From contig NZ_AP019632.1 of the NCBI RefSeq assembly GCF_007035645.1, positions 4,340,001 through 4,404,000 on the forward strand: a stretch of 64,000 nucleotides of DNA. Reading direction: 5' to 3'. A model generated the notes under the pieces. The model worked only from the letters and a program-made list of their open reading frames with translations, made no database searches and was not told where the DNA came from. Shown piece by piece: positions 1 to 8,733 of this stretch. This DNA comes from Enterobacter asburiae (GTDB taxonomy: Bacteria > Pseudomonadota > Gammaproteobacteria > Enterobacterales > Enterobacteriaceae). The position numbers and the translations under genes are program-made. Positions within the stretch are counted from its first letter, which is position 1, and each line of letters opens with the position of its first letter.

Positions 1-1401
1 CCCTCCTATGAGGACTGGCACTATTTTCACGTCCTCCAGAGAGGCTGGCAGCACACCTGACTGTTTTAATGAACTGGCCGCATGCCTCAGGAAAGTGACA
101 TCCGACTTTCCCTCTACCAGAACAATCCCCTGCGCCCTTTCCATACCGGTCTCTGGTAGCACCCCCAGGCTTTCAGTGGCTTCCTTCAGCACAGCGTCAT
201 CCGGCATTTTTACTACGGGTTCACCCGCCTCATTTCGGGTGACATAACGTACACCTTCGACAGGGATCAATCCGGCCAGCGCCGGGACATGGGTGGTGAC
301 GATAATCTGACGGTGCGGCTGGCCTGCCAGTGCCAGCAACGCTTTCATCAGCATCATCTGATAGTTTGGATGCTGTGACGTTTCAGGCTCTTCGATGGCA
401 TAAATCATGTTTCTGGGCGTCCCCGCGACATTCTTTTCAGCCTCAGCCCGGAAAAAATTCAACAGGATAAGCCTCCTTATCCCGCTGCCGCGCTTATTGA
501 TGGGGATGCCATTTTCCCCGTCCAGGGTGAAATTGAAGGTCCACTTGGGTTTTTCCTTAAATCGTGGAGTCAGTTCACTGGCGAGTTCGGGGGCCATTTC
601 ACGTAATTTATCCAGCGTTCTCTGTGCGACATCCAGTACGCTGTCCTGGATCTCATTTTCCAGCGCTGTAATTTTGTCCTGCAGCGCCGCCTGAGCGTCT
701 TTTACGGCCTGCTGTAAGGGGTTTTTAGCTTCTGAATCCCCGTCGCTGCTTTCCCTGTCGGCTTTGAAAATCGCATACGTGGGCAGCAAATCGAGGATCT
801 TACCCCATAATGATTTTGTGTCGGTTCCAAACTCTTTATCGACATCCAGCAACATTTCCGAACAGGTATAGGGAGCGGCGGCTTCCCTGATGGCCTGACG
901 CCATAACGATGCGGTGCGTTTATCCGCCACATTTTTTTCAACTTCTTTTCCCACCGCCTTGAGTTCGGAAATTTTCATGCCCAGTAAATTTCTCAGGGGC
1001 TCCTCATCCGGGTGGATGCAGCGGATGCAGGTCTGCTCCGGTTTTCCTGAGGTCGTTGCTTTAAACGTTTTGACGATTTCAAAATTGCCGTCTTCATTCA
1101 GCAGATGTTCTGAGGCGAGCGTGGTCTGCACCCTGTCGTCGATCATGATAAAATCGGGCAGATCATCGAATTCACAGGCTATTTCAAAACGGCCCTCCCC
1201 TTCTCTCAGGCTGAAACAGTTCATGTCATTCTTGTCAGCCTTCATTCCTTCTGTTTCAAAAAAAATAGCCAGCGCTTCCAGAAGCGTTGATTTCCCAAAG
1301 TCATTACGACCAACAATGCCCGTCATGCCTTCATCAATAATGATTGATGTAGAGTTTCTGTAGCCTCTGAAGTTTTTCAGTTTTAATTTTTTGAGCCGCA
1401 T
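1..1401 (-). CDS. OLD-family ATP-dependent endonuclease, 3' end outside window
   Basis: An open frame without stops runs from ATG at 1401 to the window edge (467 codons visible). The N-terminus is an ABC/SMC-type ATPase: Walker A GRNDFGKST near residue 30, a middle region rich in charged and coiled-coil-like sequence, then IYAIEEPETSQHP, the Walker B/signature region of OLD and RecF-like ATPases, followed by a TTH switch-histidine motif. A Toprim nuclease domain starts with VEGKSDVTFL (the EGxxD motif). This ATPase-Toprim order is that of OLD-family nucleases such as P2 Old and GajA. Whether a UvrD-like helicase partner (Gabija, class 2) follows cannot be seen because the 3' side is cut off. 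As transposon cargo, an anti-phage role is likely but inferred. Confidence 0.88.
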   Translation of the reverse strand, partial: MRLKKLKLKNFRGYRNSTSIIIDEGMTGIVGRNDFGKSTLLEALAIFFETEGMKADKNDMNCFSLREGEGRFEIACEFDDLPDFIMIDDRVQTTLASEHLLNEDGNFEIVKTFKATTSGKPEQTCIRCIHPDEEPLRNLLGMKISELKAVGKEVEKNVADKRTASLWRQAIREAAAPYTCSEMLLDVDKEFGTDTKSLWGKILDLLPTYAIFKADRESSDGDSEAKNPLQQAVKDAQAALQDKITALENEIQDSVLDVAQRTLDKLREMAPELASELTPRFKEKPKWTFNFTLDGENGIPINKRGSGIRRLILLNFFRAEAEKNVAGTPRNMIYAIEEPETSQHPNYQMMLMKALLALAGQPHRQIIVTTHVPALAGLIPVEGVRYVTRNEAGEPVVKMPDDAVLKEATESLGVLPETGMERAQGIVLVEGKSDVTFLRHAASSLKQSGVLPASLEDVKIVPVLIGG

Positions 1402-1963
1402 ATGAAGTCCTGTGTGTAAGAAAGCGTTTTGCTGCAACCTGAATACAAAATATATTTTCAAATGCCTGCCAGCATGCAGGGATAACCGTTATTGAGAATA
1501 TCTTAACGACATTTCTGGATTATGATCTGGTCGCGCTTTCTGAACTTTACTGCTCCTCAAAACACCGGAAGCCAACTTGTGGTTCGATACATGGCTAAGT
1601 TAAAACTCCAGAATGATGGGTAATAATTTCAATGCTCATTATATTTTTTGGAACTGACTCATGGCTTTTATGACTTAAATGATAATAATACACATTCTTT
1701 GATATTAATTATGTCGTACGGACATTGATAAATTTAAAGGTAGATAGATTTTCATTTACGGATTATTTCCTAAATTCATCGATAATGTGATCGACATAAA
1801 ATTTTCATTTAAGAGTGAAGAGATAATTTATGGTTGTCCGAAACAGCTCAAACTGGTGTATTTAACATAACAGAAGAAACGAAAGGCTTCATAGCAACCT
1901 GATACTTCAGGCCGCTAAGGGGTTAATATTGCTGCAGACAATTAGACCGGGAAGCGCATGGCG
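1402..1963. other. A+T-rich gap without recognisable gene
   Basis: This stretch of 562 bases lies upstream of the OLD-like gene and downstream of the HipB-like gene. I see no convincing coding frame on either strand and no HipA-like sequence. It should contain the promoter of the OLD-like gene. A small hairpin (CCTGA-TACT-TCAGG, 1898-1911) lies shortly after the HipB-like stop codon and lacks a clear T tract. Confidence 0.5.
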
Positions 1964-2263
1964 TCACCATTTCTCCCGCCTGGCTGGAAGTGAAGAATCA
2001 TTGTGCAAAGCTCCGTATTCGGGCTTTGCATCTGACAATGGTTCCCTGGATGAAAGTACGATCTCCACTCCAAGGACGCTGAACACTCTAAACAAACGCT
2101 CAAAACCCACACTTGCAGGGTTGGCCTCCAGTCGGGCATAAGTTTGCTGTGTTACACCCAAACGTTCAGAAACATCTCTTTGCGTCAGTCCATTGGCTTT
2201 GCGAAAGCCGATTAAAACAGGACGCAACTGATTCAAGGTCTTCAAAGCGTATTGAGTGTTCAT
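1964..2263 (-). CDS. HipB-like helix-turn-helix repressor, orphan
   Basis: A 99-residue protein starting MNTQYALKTL. Residues about 15-70 form a Cro/C1-type (XRE) helix-turn-helix (GLTQRDVSERLGVTQQTYAR). The C-terminal tail is polar and ends in Trp, as in HipB antitoxins. The upstream TTG-type extension to 2299 is less likely than the ATG at 2263. In hipBA loci the kinase toxin gene hipA follows and usually overlaps hipB; here the next 560 bases encode nothing like HipA. It could be an antitoxin left after loss of its toxin, or a stand-alone regulator of the element. A palindromic operator candidate lies just upstream, consistent with autoregulation. Confidence 0.75.
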   Translation of the reverse strand: MNTQYALKTLNQLRPVLIGFRKANGLTQRDVSERLGVTQQTYARLEANPASVGFERLFRVFSVLGVEIVLSSREPLSDAKPEYGALHNDSSLPARREKW

Positions 2264-2625
2264 AAGTGATCTTCCGTATCGACGGGTTAACAAGCACAAC
2301 GAATGGATTTACAGCAGATAAGCTGTAATACTCATTAACAGACTATAGGCTGTAATACGCCTCTTGCCAAGATTCGGCATCTTTCAAAAACAAGGCCGTG
2401 TTGAGTAAGCAGTACTGGTATCTAGCACCCCTGACCACTTTGCTTGAGAGTGACCCAGTGACATTTATCGTGATCGTAGGTCTTTTAGACGTTGTTGCTA
2501 ACCGGCATCATACTCAGGTGGTAACCCCCAGGGATACTCGGGAAGTGATAATTTATTCCCGCCCTAATCAAAATATATAACCCTATCTTATTAGCTTTCT
2601 TAGTAGTTTATAAATGAAGTAAAAA
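2264..2625. other. Intergenic region upstream of the HipB-like gene
   Basis: This 362-base stretch separates the stop of the second tniQ gene from the HipB-like gene. Apart from the palindromic operator candidate I see only a short plus-strand open frame (2398-2580, TTG start, no good ribosome site), which I do not believe is a gene. It marks the transition from transposition genes to cargo. Confidence 0.5.
2309..2358 (-). promoter_or_regulatory. Candidate operator of the HipB-like gene
   Basis: A perfect inverted repeat TTACAGC-AGATAA-GCTGTAA occupies 2309-2328. A second copy of one arm lies in a direct repeat (ATAAGCTGTAATAC at 2318-2331, ATAGGCTGTAATAC at 2345-2358, 27 bp apart). The sites start 46 bp upstream of the ATG at 2263. 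Their symmetry and place fit a dimeric XRE repressor acting on its own promoter; binding is inferred. Confidence 0.55.
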
Positions 2626-3552
2626 TTAGCGAAGAAGCTTTACATTAAAAAGTGAGCAAAAATTTTTACCATTGAACCGGCAAAATTTGCAATCTGCGGC
2701 TTTTAGCCTGAGAAAATCCACATTAACAGAATAATCATCAAGTCCAACAGAGGCATAACTTACGTCCTCGAATAAATCGGTAATAAATGAGTTGAAATTA
2801 CAAAAATTAACCTCACTCAATATCCTGAACACCGCAGAAATATAACTACTATGCATTATCCTGACTTCAATAACCTTTAATAAACTAGAATGCGATTTAC
2901 TTTTAAAGAGGTCAAAGAGAAAGTAAACCAGCTCATTTTTATTGTCAGAAATCCATTTTAAAATTTTATCCCTGGCACATGGCAATAAATACACTGGAGT
3001 TTTGAAAGGATTTGAAATGTCAACCACAAGGGAACAATAACCATGAGGATTTATTCCACTTATAATTAAGTCACTAAGTCCTTTCACTGCATCCAAATAG
3101 TTGTCAAAACAAACCTCATATAAACAGGTACTATGAGCTGCACATTTAGATTCAAACAACCATCTATGACGAAGATAACCAATGCCTTTAGAGTGTATAT
3201 CTTCAATAATACATTTATGGCAGTAACGAATCTTTGAGATGTTTACCAATGGATATGAATTAGTTATGTGTAAATTATTTCGACAGGCATCTTCAACAGC
3301 GTTGAAATACCCGTAAACACCAGAAGATAACGACACTATATTGGAAGTTAGTATATAACCATTTCTTGTGGCAAGAATGTCATATATATCCTGCAAACTA
3401 TGCAATTTGTACATATCAATCAGTTCGAGCCGAGGAAAGGCATCGTACCTTAGTTCACCATGCTTAGATATTATGTTCCTGCAATTGGATAAGTTATACA
3501 TTATCTGTGAACGCAGAAGAAAACTGTGCCACAATTCATTTTCGTAAACCAT
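2626..3552 (-). CDS. Second, short TniQ-family protein
   Basis: A 308-residue protein with a TniQ-type zinc-binding pattern: C111-x2-C114 in RYCHKC, then HRW and C137-x2-H140 (CAAH). A second cysteine cluster (CKFC-x7-C) lies in the last 25 residues. It starts 11 bases after the long tniQ/tnsD gene, so it is almost certainly in the tns operon. It stands where Tn7 has tnsE, but shows no likeness to TnsE. TniQ proteins recruit TnsC to target DNA, so this may be an alternative target selector or a partner of the longer TniQ; that role is inferred. The protein is divergent, and the N-terminal TniQ motif is weak. Confidence 0.72.
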   Translation of the reverse strand: MVYENELWHSFLLRSQIMYNLSNCRNIISKHGELRYDAFPRLELIDMYKLHSLQDIYDILATRNGYILTSNIVSLSSGVYGYFNAVEDACRNNLHITNSYPLVNISKIRYCHKCIIEDIHSKGIGYLRHRWLFESKCAAHSTCLYEVCFDNYLDAVKGLSDLIISGINPHGYCSLVVDISNPFKTPVYLLPCARDKILKWISDNKNELVYFLFDLFKSKSHSSLLKVIEVRIMHSSYISAVFRILSEVNFCNFNSFITDLFEDVSYASVGLDDYSVNVDFLRLKAADCKFCRFNGKNFCSLFNVKLLR

Positions 3553-3563
3553 ATCACTCCCTC

Positions 3564-5120
3564 TTATTTAATTAGATTCTTTTTCCTGAGAAGTGTCATT
3601 GTCATTGGTAGTTTATCTCTGTATTTCAAAAGCCAGTTATGCCCCCCCAGTAAAGCATCCAGGCTTGTAAGTGACATCGGGTATTGCCCCTGAGATAAAA
3701 CAACATTTATTAATGATGATGAGATTATATCTCTCTCGCTCCAGTCTACTCTTTTATTTCTATAACATCGTACTGCTTTAGGAAGACAGGAATTAAGCCA
3801 GCCATTTTCATGTTTATTTAGCCAAAAGAAACTAGCATAACAACTTTCCTTGACTAACTTTCGCGTTACAGAAATGGATTGATTATGTATAAATCTTAAT
3901 ATTTTCTGCTTATGACGCCGTCTTAAAGAATCTTTTTTACATTTTTTACGCCATGAGCATAAACCGTAACAAGATGAAATTACAGAGGATACAGTTCCTT
4001 CCGATAATGAGTTTTTCTCAGCTATGGATGCCAGACTAAACCCCCTTACAGCCATAGACTTGATAAGCAATTCAGTGAATATATTAATTTTTGTGTTTCG
4101 CTTAAACGCCCTCAGGTATTTTTTATAAATAAGTGTTTTAATGTAACATCTGCTGCGATTAAATTCTCTCCCAAGGTTGCTAACACTAGTATTATTTTCA
4201 GCCATATGAAAGCTGTATTCCTTATGACTTTTAAAGATTTCTTTCTTTTTATTAGGACGACTTCCTGCATACGTTGGCCAGCAAGTATTTAACAAACAAT
4301 AACAAAGCAAAAGGTGCTTTGTGGGATGCTGACAACATTTATCTTTGAGTATAGGCTCCCAGTAGTGATAATCAGTAAGGGATGTCGGTAGAAGCTCCGA
4401 TGAACCCTCCCCAAATAACTGGCACTTAGCATAAACATGTGCGTAAAATACATTTTTCTTCAGATTCCCGTCCAATGATAATAAATTTAACTTTTTAAGT
4501 ACATCCATGTAATTTGGGTGACAAATTTCTTTTCTTCTGATTATATTTATGGACTCATAACAAAATTTAGCAAAATAGAAGTCTGTCTCATTGCTGAGTT
4601 GTTCTGTATACGAAACAGGAGGCATCAGTCCAATACGTATGTGCGGTGCAGAAGGGACATTGATGCTTTCAAGCACTACCTGGTGCCGATGGCAGGTTGT
4701 AACCCCATGAAGTTGATGCGCCAGATGCCAATAAGTAACACCATAATGAAAAGTATCTTCACGAGCGCAAACCGGGCAAAACTTCAATAGTGTCCGCTGT
4801 CCTAGTGAAAAATTACTAAGGCGGCACAATCGATTAAGCCTGGCAGGGGTCGTGTTGAAATCCATAATTTCATTACGACTGATTGGTAGTGCCCAGGCAA
4901 ACAGAGGGAGTAAAGTCTGTTCATGCCAGAGCTGGTCTGCACTTTCGGATGTATGAAGAGAAATAGCCTTTAATCCTGAATTGAGAATTGGATGGACGCT
5001 CATATCAGGTTTGTGGAAAATGATCGTTAACAGAGAAGATGGGGACATACCGTACACGGTAGCTGTCCGACAAAACCGACTGAACAAGGATTCATCAGGT
5101 AAAACAGACAACATTCTCAT
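3564..5120 (-). CDS. tnsD: TnsD/TniQ target-site selection protein
   Basis: A 518-residue protein, near the length of Tn7 TnsD (508). The N-terminus (MLSVLPDESLFSRFCR) is typical of TniQ. The zinc motif is C115-x2-C118 (FCPVCARED) with C143-x2-H146 (TTCHRH). The long C-terminal part is rich in basic residues and helix-turn-helix-like segments (for example SLASIAEKNSLSEGTVSSV). TnsD binds the attachment site and brings TnsC to it. Because the element ends inside the 3' end of yhiN, this protein probably recognises the end of yhiN coding sequence. The gene starts 41 bases after tnsC. Confidence 0.9.
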   Translation of the reverse strand: MRMLSVLPDESLFSRFCRTATVYGMSPSSLLTIIFHKPDMSVHPILNSGLKAISLHTSESADQLWHEQTLLPLFAWALPISRNEIMDFNTTPARLNRLCRLSNFSLGQRTLLKFCPVCAREDTFHYGVTYWHLAHQLHGVTTCHRHQVVLESINVPSAPHIRIGLMPPVSYTEQLSNETDFYFAKFCYESINIIRRKEICHPNYMDVLKKLNLLSLDGNLKKNVFYAHVYAKCQLFGEGSSELLPTSLTDYHYWEPILKDKCCQHPTKHLLLCYCLLNTCWPTYAGSRPNKKKEIFKSHKEYSFHMAENNTSVSNLGREFNRSRCYIKTLIYKKYLRAFKRNTKINIFTELLIKSMAVRGFSLASIAEKNSLSEGTVSSVISSCYGLCSWRKKCKKDSLRRRHKQKILRFIHNQSISVTRKLVKESCYASFFWLNKHENGWLNSCLPKAVRCYRNKRVDWSERDIISSSLINVVLSQGQYPMSLTSLDALLGGHNWLLKYRDKLPMTMTLLRKKNLIK

Positions 5121-5161
5121 TTACCCCACCTCTCTTTGACCGTTACGAACTGATGACCTCA

Positions 5162-6610
5162 TTACAATTTATTAAGTGGATCTGTATTTATAAGCCCGCA
5201 ACGCTGAAGAGCATCGTAGGTATTTTTCTTTTCAGCTGTTCTGGTGATAACAAGATCATGGTCAAGAGACAGTATTTTCTCGTCGAAATTGCGCATAACC
5301 TCGTCTATTTTTCTTACGAATTCCTTGTGCTGTGGCCTGTCTATATCTCCAGGGATCAAAGCTTTTAAGGGCTTCTCTGACATGAACTTAGCCGAAGCAT
5401 CACTTTCATTAGATGCAGAGAGCCATTTGGCTTCCTCGTCTTCAGTCGCTGCCCCCGGGAGTAAAGTATCCTTATATTCCTCCGTATGGCTTACGAGTAC
5501 CGGTACAGAGGCCGACAAGACTGCACCAGTTATGATTTCATTACCGCTACCGATAACCTTTAATTGTGCCCCCCGATAAATCATCTGAGCCAATCCAATG
5601 TTGCCTTTAGATAAAATGAATAATTTTTCGTTTAACTCATCATTTAATGGTGTTTCAACATTTGTCCATTGTAATGGCCATAAATAATGAATAAACGATT
5701 GCCAGTCTTGTGAGTCGTATCTGACATTTGAAATTTTCATATAACCACCAGACTCTGCCCGCCTGGCAATTCTCATTTTCTTTGTCAGAGTCTCGTCAAA
5801 AGGATGATTTCCACAAAAAACCATAGATACCCCCATCGAATCTACAATTTCATGTAAAAAATCAATCAACTTACTCTCACCTCCAGTTCTTGAAAATTTT
5901 AGCCTCTGCATTTCATCAATAACAAGGATACCTAAAAATGATGATTTTATTCTTTGCGCAATCTGGCGAGCCAGAGCACCATTTCTAATCTCTGGTGTAG
6001 TTCGTTCAATACCAATTGCATCATCTAATTTTTGTAAAATCTCTTCACAAAGGTCTCTCACACTTGAGTTGTATGGACAATTAATCTTTACCCATACGAT
6101 TTGCTTACTGAAGCCGGGAAAAACTCCTTTATAGCTGCTGTGTTCTATAATCTGAGGGAAATGATCCATGACTTGCTCGATCATGGTAGTTTTTCCAGAA
6201 CCACTCATTCCAACTATCGTAATGGTTTCAGCCTGGGATTTAAAATATCCACTTTCGGGTTCAATATCAGGACGCTCAGTCCCATAGTAATGAAGATATT
6301 GAATAGTTCCGCTTTTTAAAGGATTACGGGCTGCATAGCTTTCCCTAAGTGCCCGTAAAATCATTTTATAAGCCTGGATAAGATTGGTTTGAGGGCAACG
6401 GAATTTCTTTATACGTTCGACATACTGCTCTCTAACATTCGCCGGGGCAGTCCAGCGGATTTTTTCGTCAATTTCGGGAAAATAACTCATTTCCAGAAGT
6501 ACTTCATCTTCCGTAAGCGCTTCAGGAAGTGCTTCAATTAAGGGGTTGCCACGATACTCAGGTAACTCCTGTTCTTTATATATCGCTGAAACGCTCCGTA
6601 TAAGGTTCAT
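5162..6610 (-). CDS. tnsC: TnsC, AAA+ ATPase transposition regulator
   Basis: A 482-residue AAA+ protein. Walker A is GMSGSGKT at about residues 134-141, Walker B is ILVIDEMQ at about 228-235, and a sensor-like CGN occurs further on (VFCGNHPF). TnsC forms ATP-dependent filaments on target DNA and links the TniQ/TnsD selector to the TnsAB transposase. The start codon overlaps the tnsB stop by one base (TAATG), showing translational coupling. It is shorter than Tn7 TnsC (555), mainly at the C-terminus. Confidence 0.93.
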   Translation of the reverse strand: MNLIRSVSAIYKEQELPEYRGNPLIEALPEALTEDEVLLEMSYFPEIDEKIRWTAPANVREQYVERIKKFRCPQTNLIQAYKMILRALRESYAARNPLKSGTIQYLHYYGTERPDIEPESGYFKSQAETITIVGMSGSGKTTMIEQVMDHFPQIIEHSSYKGVFPGFSKQIVWVKINCPYNSSVRDLCEEILQKLDDAIGIERTTPEIRNGALARQIAQRIKSSFLGILVIDEMQRLKFSRTGGESKLIDFLHEIVDSMGVSMVFCGNHPFDETLTKKMRIARRAESGGYMKISNVRYDSQDWQSFIHYLWPLQWTNVETPLNDELNEKLFILSKGNIGLAQMIYRGAQLKVIGSGNEIITGAVLSASVPVLVSHTEEYKDTLLPGAATEDEEAKWLSASNESDASAKFMSEKPLKALIPGDIDRPQHKEFVRKIDEVMRNFDEKILSLDHDLVITRTAEKKNTYDALQRCGLINTDPLNKL

Positions 6611-8733
6611 TATTCTGCGTCCTCAGTCTTCTTCTTACCTTTTAACCATCTTTGTTTCTCCTCCCGGCCAGGCAAAAGCAGAACCTTACTGGATGACGGA
6701 AGTAGGGGTTCAGGTCTTCCATTAGCAACATCAGTTCGCCCTAATGAATCAAGTTCATTTTTCCTGTTCTTTTTAATATCTTTACCATGTACCCGTCGAG
6801 ATTCGTATATTTCATTTAATCTTACGTTACCTTTCTTGTTAAAATCATCTTTATTATTGATATTGCTGAGTGAATCCAGAGTAAATAAATTAATTTCTTT
6901 TTGAGTATCTACCCAATCAGCCATTACATCTGTATCAAGATGAGCTTTACCTTTAAATATATCTCTTTTCTTAAGCAGGTAATGCTTTTTGAAAATGCTA
7001 TTTTTGTCAAATCTTACATATATATAATCTACGCAATTGTCATCTATTCTTGCTTCACAAGTGGTTCTTCCAAATACTCTGGCACCTGATGCAATGTCTG
7101 GATCACATTCATAAAAAAGATTATTGTACTGAATCCCACCGGCGGTAATGTTAGCGTTCACAGGGATCAACAATCGTGCGATCACTTCGTCGGCCCCAAC
7201 GGCTCTTGCGCTGAATCTCCCGTGCTTTAAGCTTATCATCCAACTATTTTTTGGTGATATTACGAGATCATTTTCAATCAGTAAGGGATTGATATAAGCC
7301 AGTTCTTCATATGTTCTCTGATTATGTGCAAGTATCTCCCGAATCAGTAAAGACGTGACCTCCTGAATCGTTAAACAAGCCCTGGATTGCGGTGTTGGCT
7401 CTCCTTTAACAATCTTACCCCTTCGTGTTGTTCCAATAAGCCTATGAATAACTTCATCATTTAGAATACCGAAACAGCGTTCAACAATGCTTTTTCTGTC
7501 GCCTCTACCGACTGGCGCAAACTCAAGTTTTGTCAGGGGGGTCATCTTTTCCTGAGGTTTAAGACCAATCATCTCCCCGTTGTCACACATCAATGTTAAT
7601 GGAATATGAGAACAAGGCCAATCATCATTAGTAATAGAGATTCCAAATAATCTACAATATTCTTTTTTTGGCATAAAGCAATTTGCTAACGCTTGTCGGG
7701 CAGCTCGCCATGAAGCATGGTATAAAGAAACATGAAGGCCAACAATCATTCTTGTTGCGCGATCCACCACTGTATAAATAGTTGGGCGCCCAATGACTTT
7801 TCGTCTGTTTAAACTCGAAATAAGATGTACATCAGCGACAGTTGAGTCTATTTCGAAAACATCACCCGGTAAAACAGTTGTATTAGCCGCACTACCTAAA
7901 AGCGCCCGCATTTTGAGGTCTATTTCTTTTTTCGTGTTCTTCTTCTTTATCGAGAAATCTTTAGTGAAGAGTTTTTTATTCCAGTATGAAAATTGTTTTA
8001 AAGAAGGAACATATGGAGCTCTATTTTCTAAGTTCGCTGTTTTAATTTCATCCCTAAAATACAAATCAATATGTCTCTCTAATGTTTTCTTTATCGTATC
8101 TCCGTTAACTTTATAATGATACATAATGAGAGATTTTCTAATATTATTTATATCTCTTTCATTAAGAATGAAAACACGTGAACGTTCATTAGGTAATGCT
8201 CTGTTTTTCTTGGAATTCCCAAGTTTAATTTCATGTTTGATTCTACTTTTCCCAGCGGCACCACAGTTCGAGAATGCGGGTAGTAATGCATAAACATCCT
8301 GCCCATGTCGCCAGTACAACGCCAGAAGCGTTCTGATAGTATATTGTGATATTTTTTTATTTCTGGAGTAGTCCATTAAAAGGTGAGACTTTTTATGTAA
8401 TGCATAGTCGAACAGAAACATTCTGTCATCTACAAGATCTTTAATGATATTGTAATTTTCATCTCGCCTTCCCCTGTCTTCATCTGTTATTTCTTTCTCA
8501 TCTACTAACATATATGAAGGGTATATATAATCTTTACAAGTTATGCTATTTGATTCAATATAATATTTAAACAATGAAAATGAGAAAGGAATTGGCTTAC
8601 CCGTTCTTTCTGATTTTATTTTAAACAAAATTAACAAATCAACCTTTTTGTCAAAATCCAAAACACGATAAAGCCCCTCTGCAAGCAAATCAGTGCCTTG
8701 AGAGAGCCAGACTGAATTTCTAATAATATCCAT
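6610..8733 (-). CDS. tnsB: TnsB, DDE transposase
   Basis: A 707-residue transposase close to Tn7 TnsB in length (702). The RNase H-fold catalytic triad can be read as D296 (FEIDST), D384 (LMCDNGEM) and E418 (SIVERCFG). The N-terminal third should carry the DNA-binding domains for the end repeats, and the basic C-terminal tail (KGKKKTEDAE) should contact TnsC. TnsB binds the terminal repeats and joins the 3' ends to the target. It overlaps the end of tnsA by 14 bases and the start of tnsC by one base. Confidence 0.95.
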   Translation of the reverse strand: MDIIRNSVWLSQGTDLLAEGLYRVLDFDKKVDLLILFKIKSERTGKPIPFSFSLFKYYIESNSITCKDYIYPSYMLVDEKEITDEDRGRRDENYNIIKDLVDDRMFLFDYALHKKSHLLMDYSRNKKISQYTIRTLLALYWRHGQDVYALLPAFSNCGAAGKSRIKHEIKLGNSKKNRALPNERSRVFILNERDINNIRKSLIMYHYKVNGDTIKKTLERHIDLYFRDEIKTANLENRAPYVPSLKQFSYWNKKLFTKDFSIKKKNTKKEIDLKMRALLGSAANTTVLPGDVFEIDSTVADVHLISSLNRRKVIGRPTIYTVVDRATRMIVGLHVSLYHASWRAARQALANCFMPKKEYCRLFGISITNDDWPCSHIPLTLMCDNGEMIGLKPQEKMTPLTKLEFAPVGRGDRKSIVERCFGILNDEVIHRLIGTTRRGKIVKGEPTPQSRACLTIQEVTSLLIREILAHNQRTYEELAYINPLLIENDLVISPKNSWMISLKHGRFSARAVGADEVIARLLIPVNANITAGGIQYNNLFYECDPDIASGARVFGRTTCEARIDDNCVDYIYVRFDKNSIFKKHYLLKKRDIFKGKAHLDTDVMADWVDTQKEINLFTLDSLSNINNKDDFNKKGNVRLNEIYESRRVHGKDIKKNRKNELDSLGRTDVANGRPEPLLPSSSKVLLLPGREEKQRWLKGKKKTEDAE

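Noticed and set aside
1402..1963. Possible hipA remnant or left transposon end
   Set aside because: No frame with HipA-like motifs and no TGT terminus with TnsB-type repeats was found; the left end must lie outside the window.
2398..2580. 60-codon plus-strand open frame
   Set aside because: TTG start, no ribosome site, no recognisable protein; probably chance in an intergenic region.
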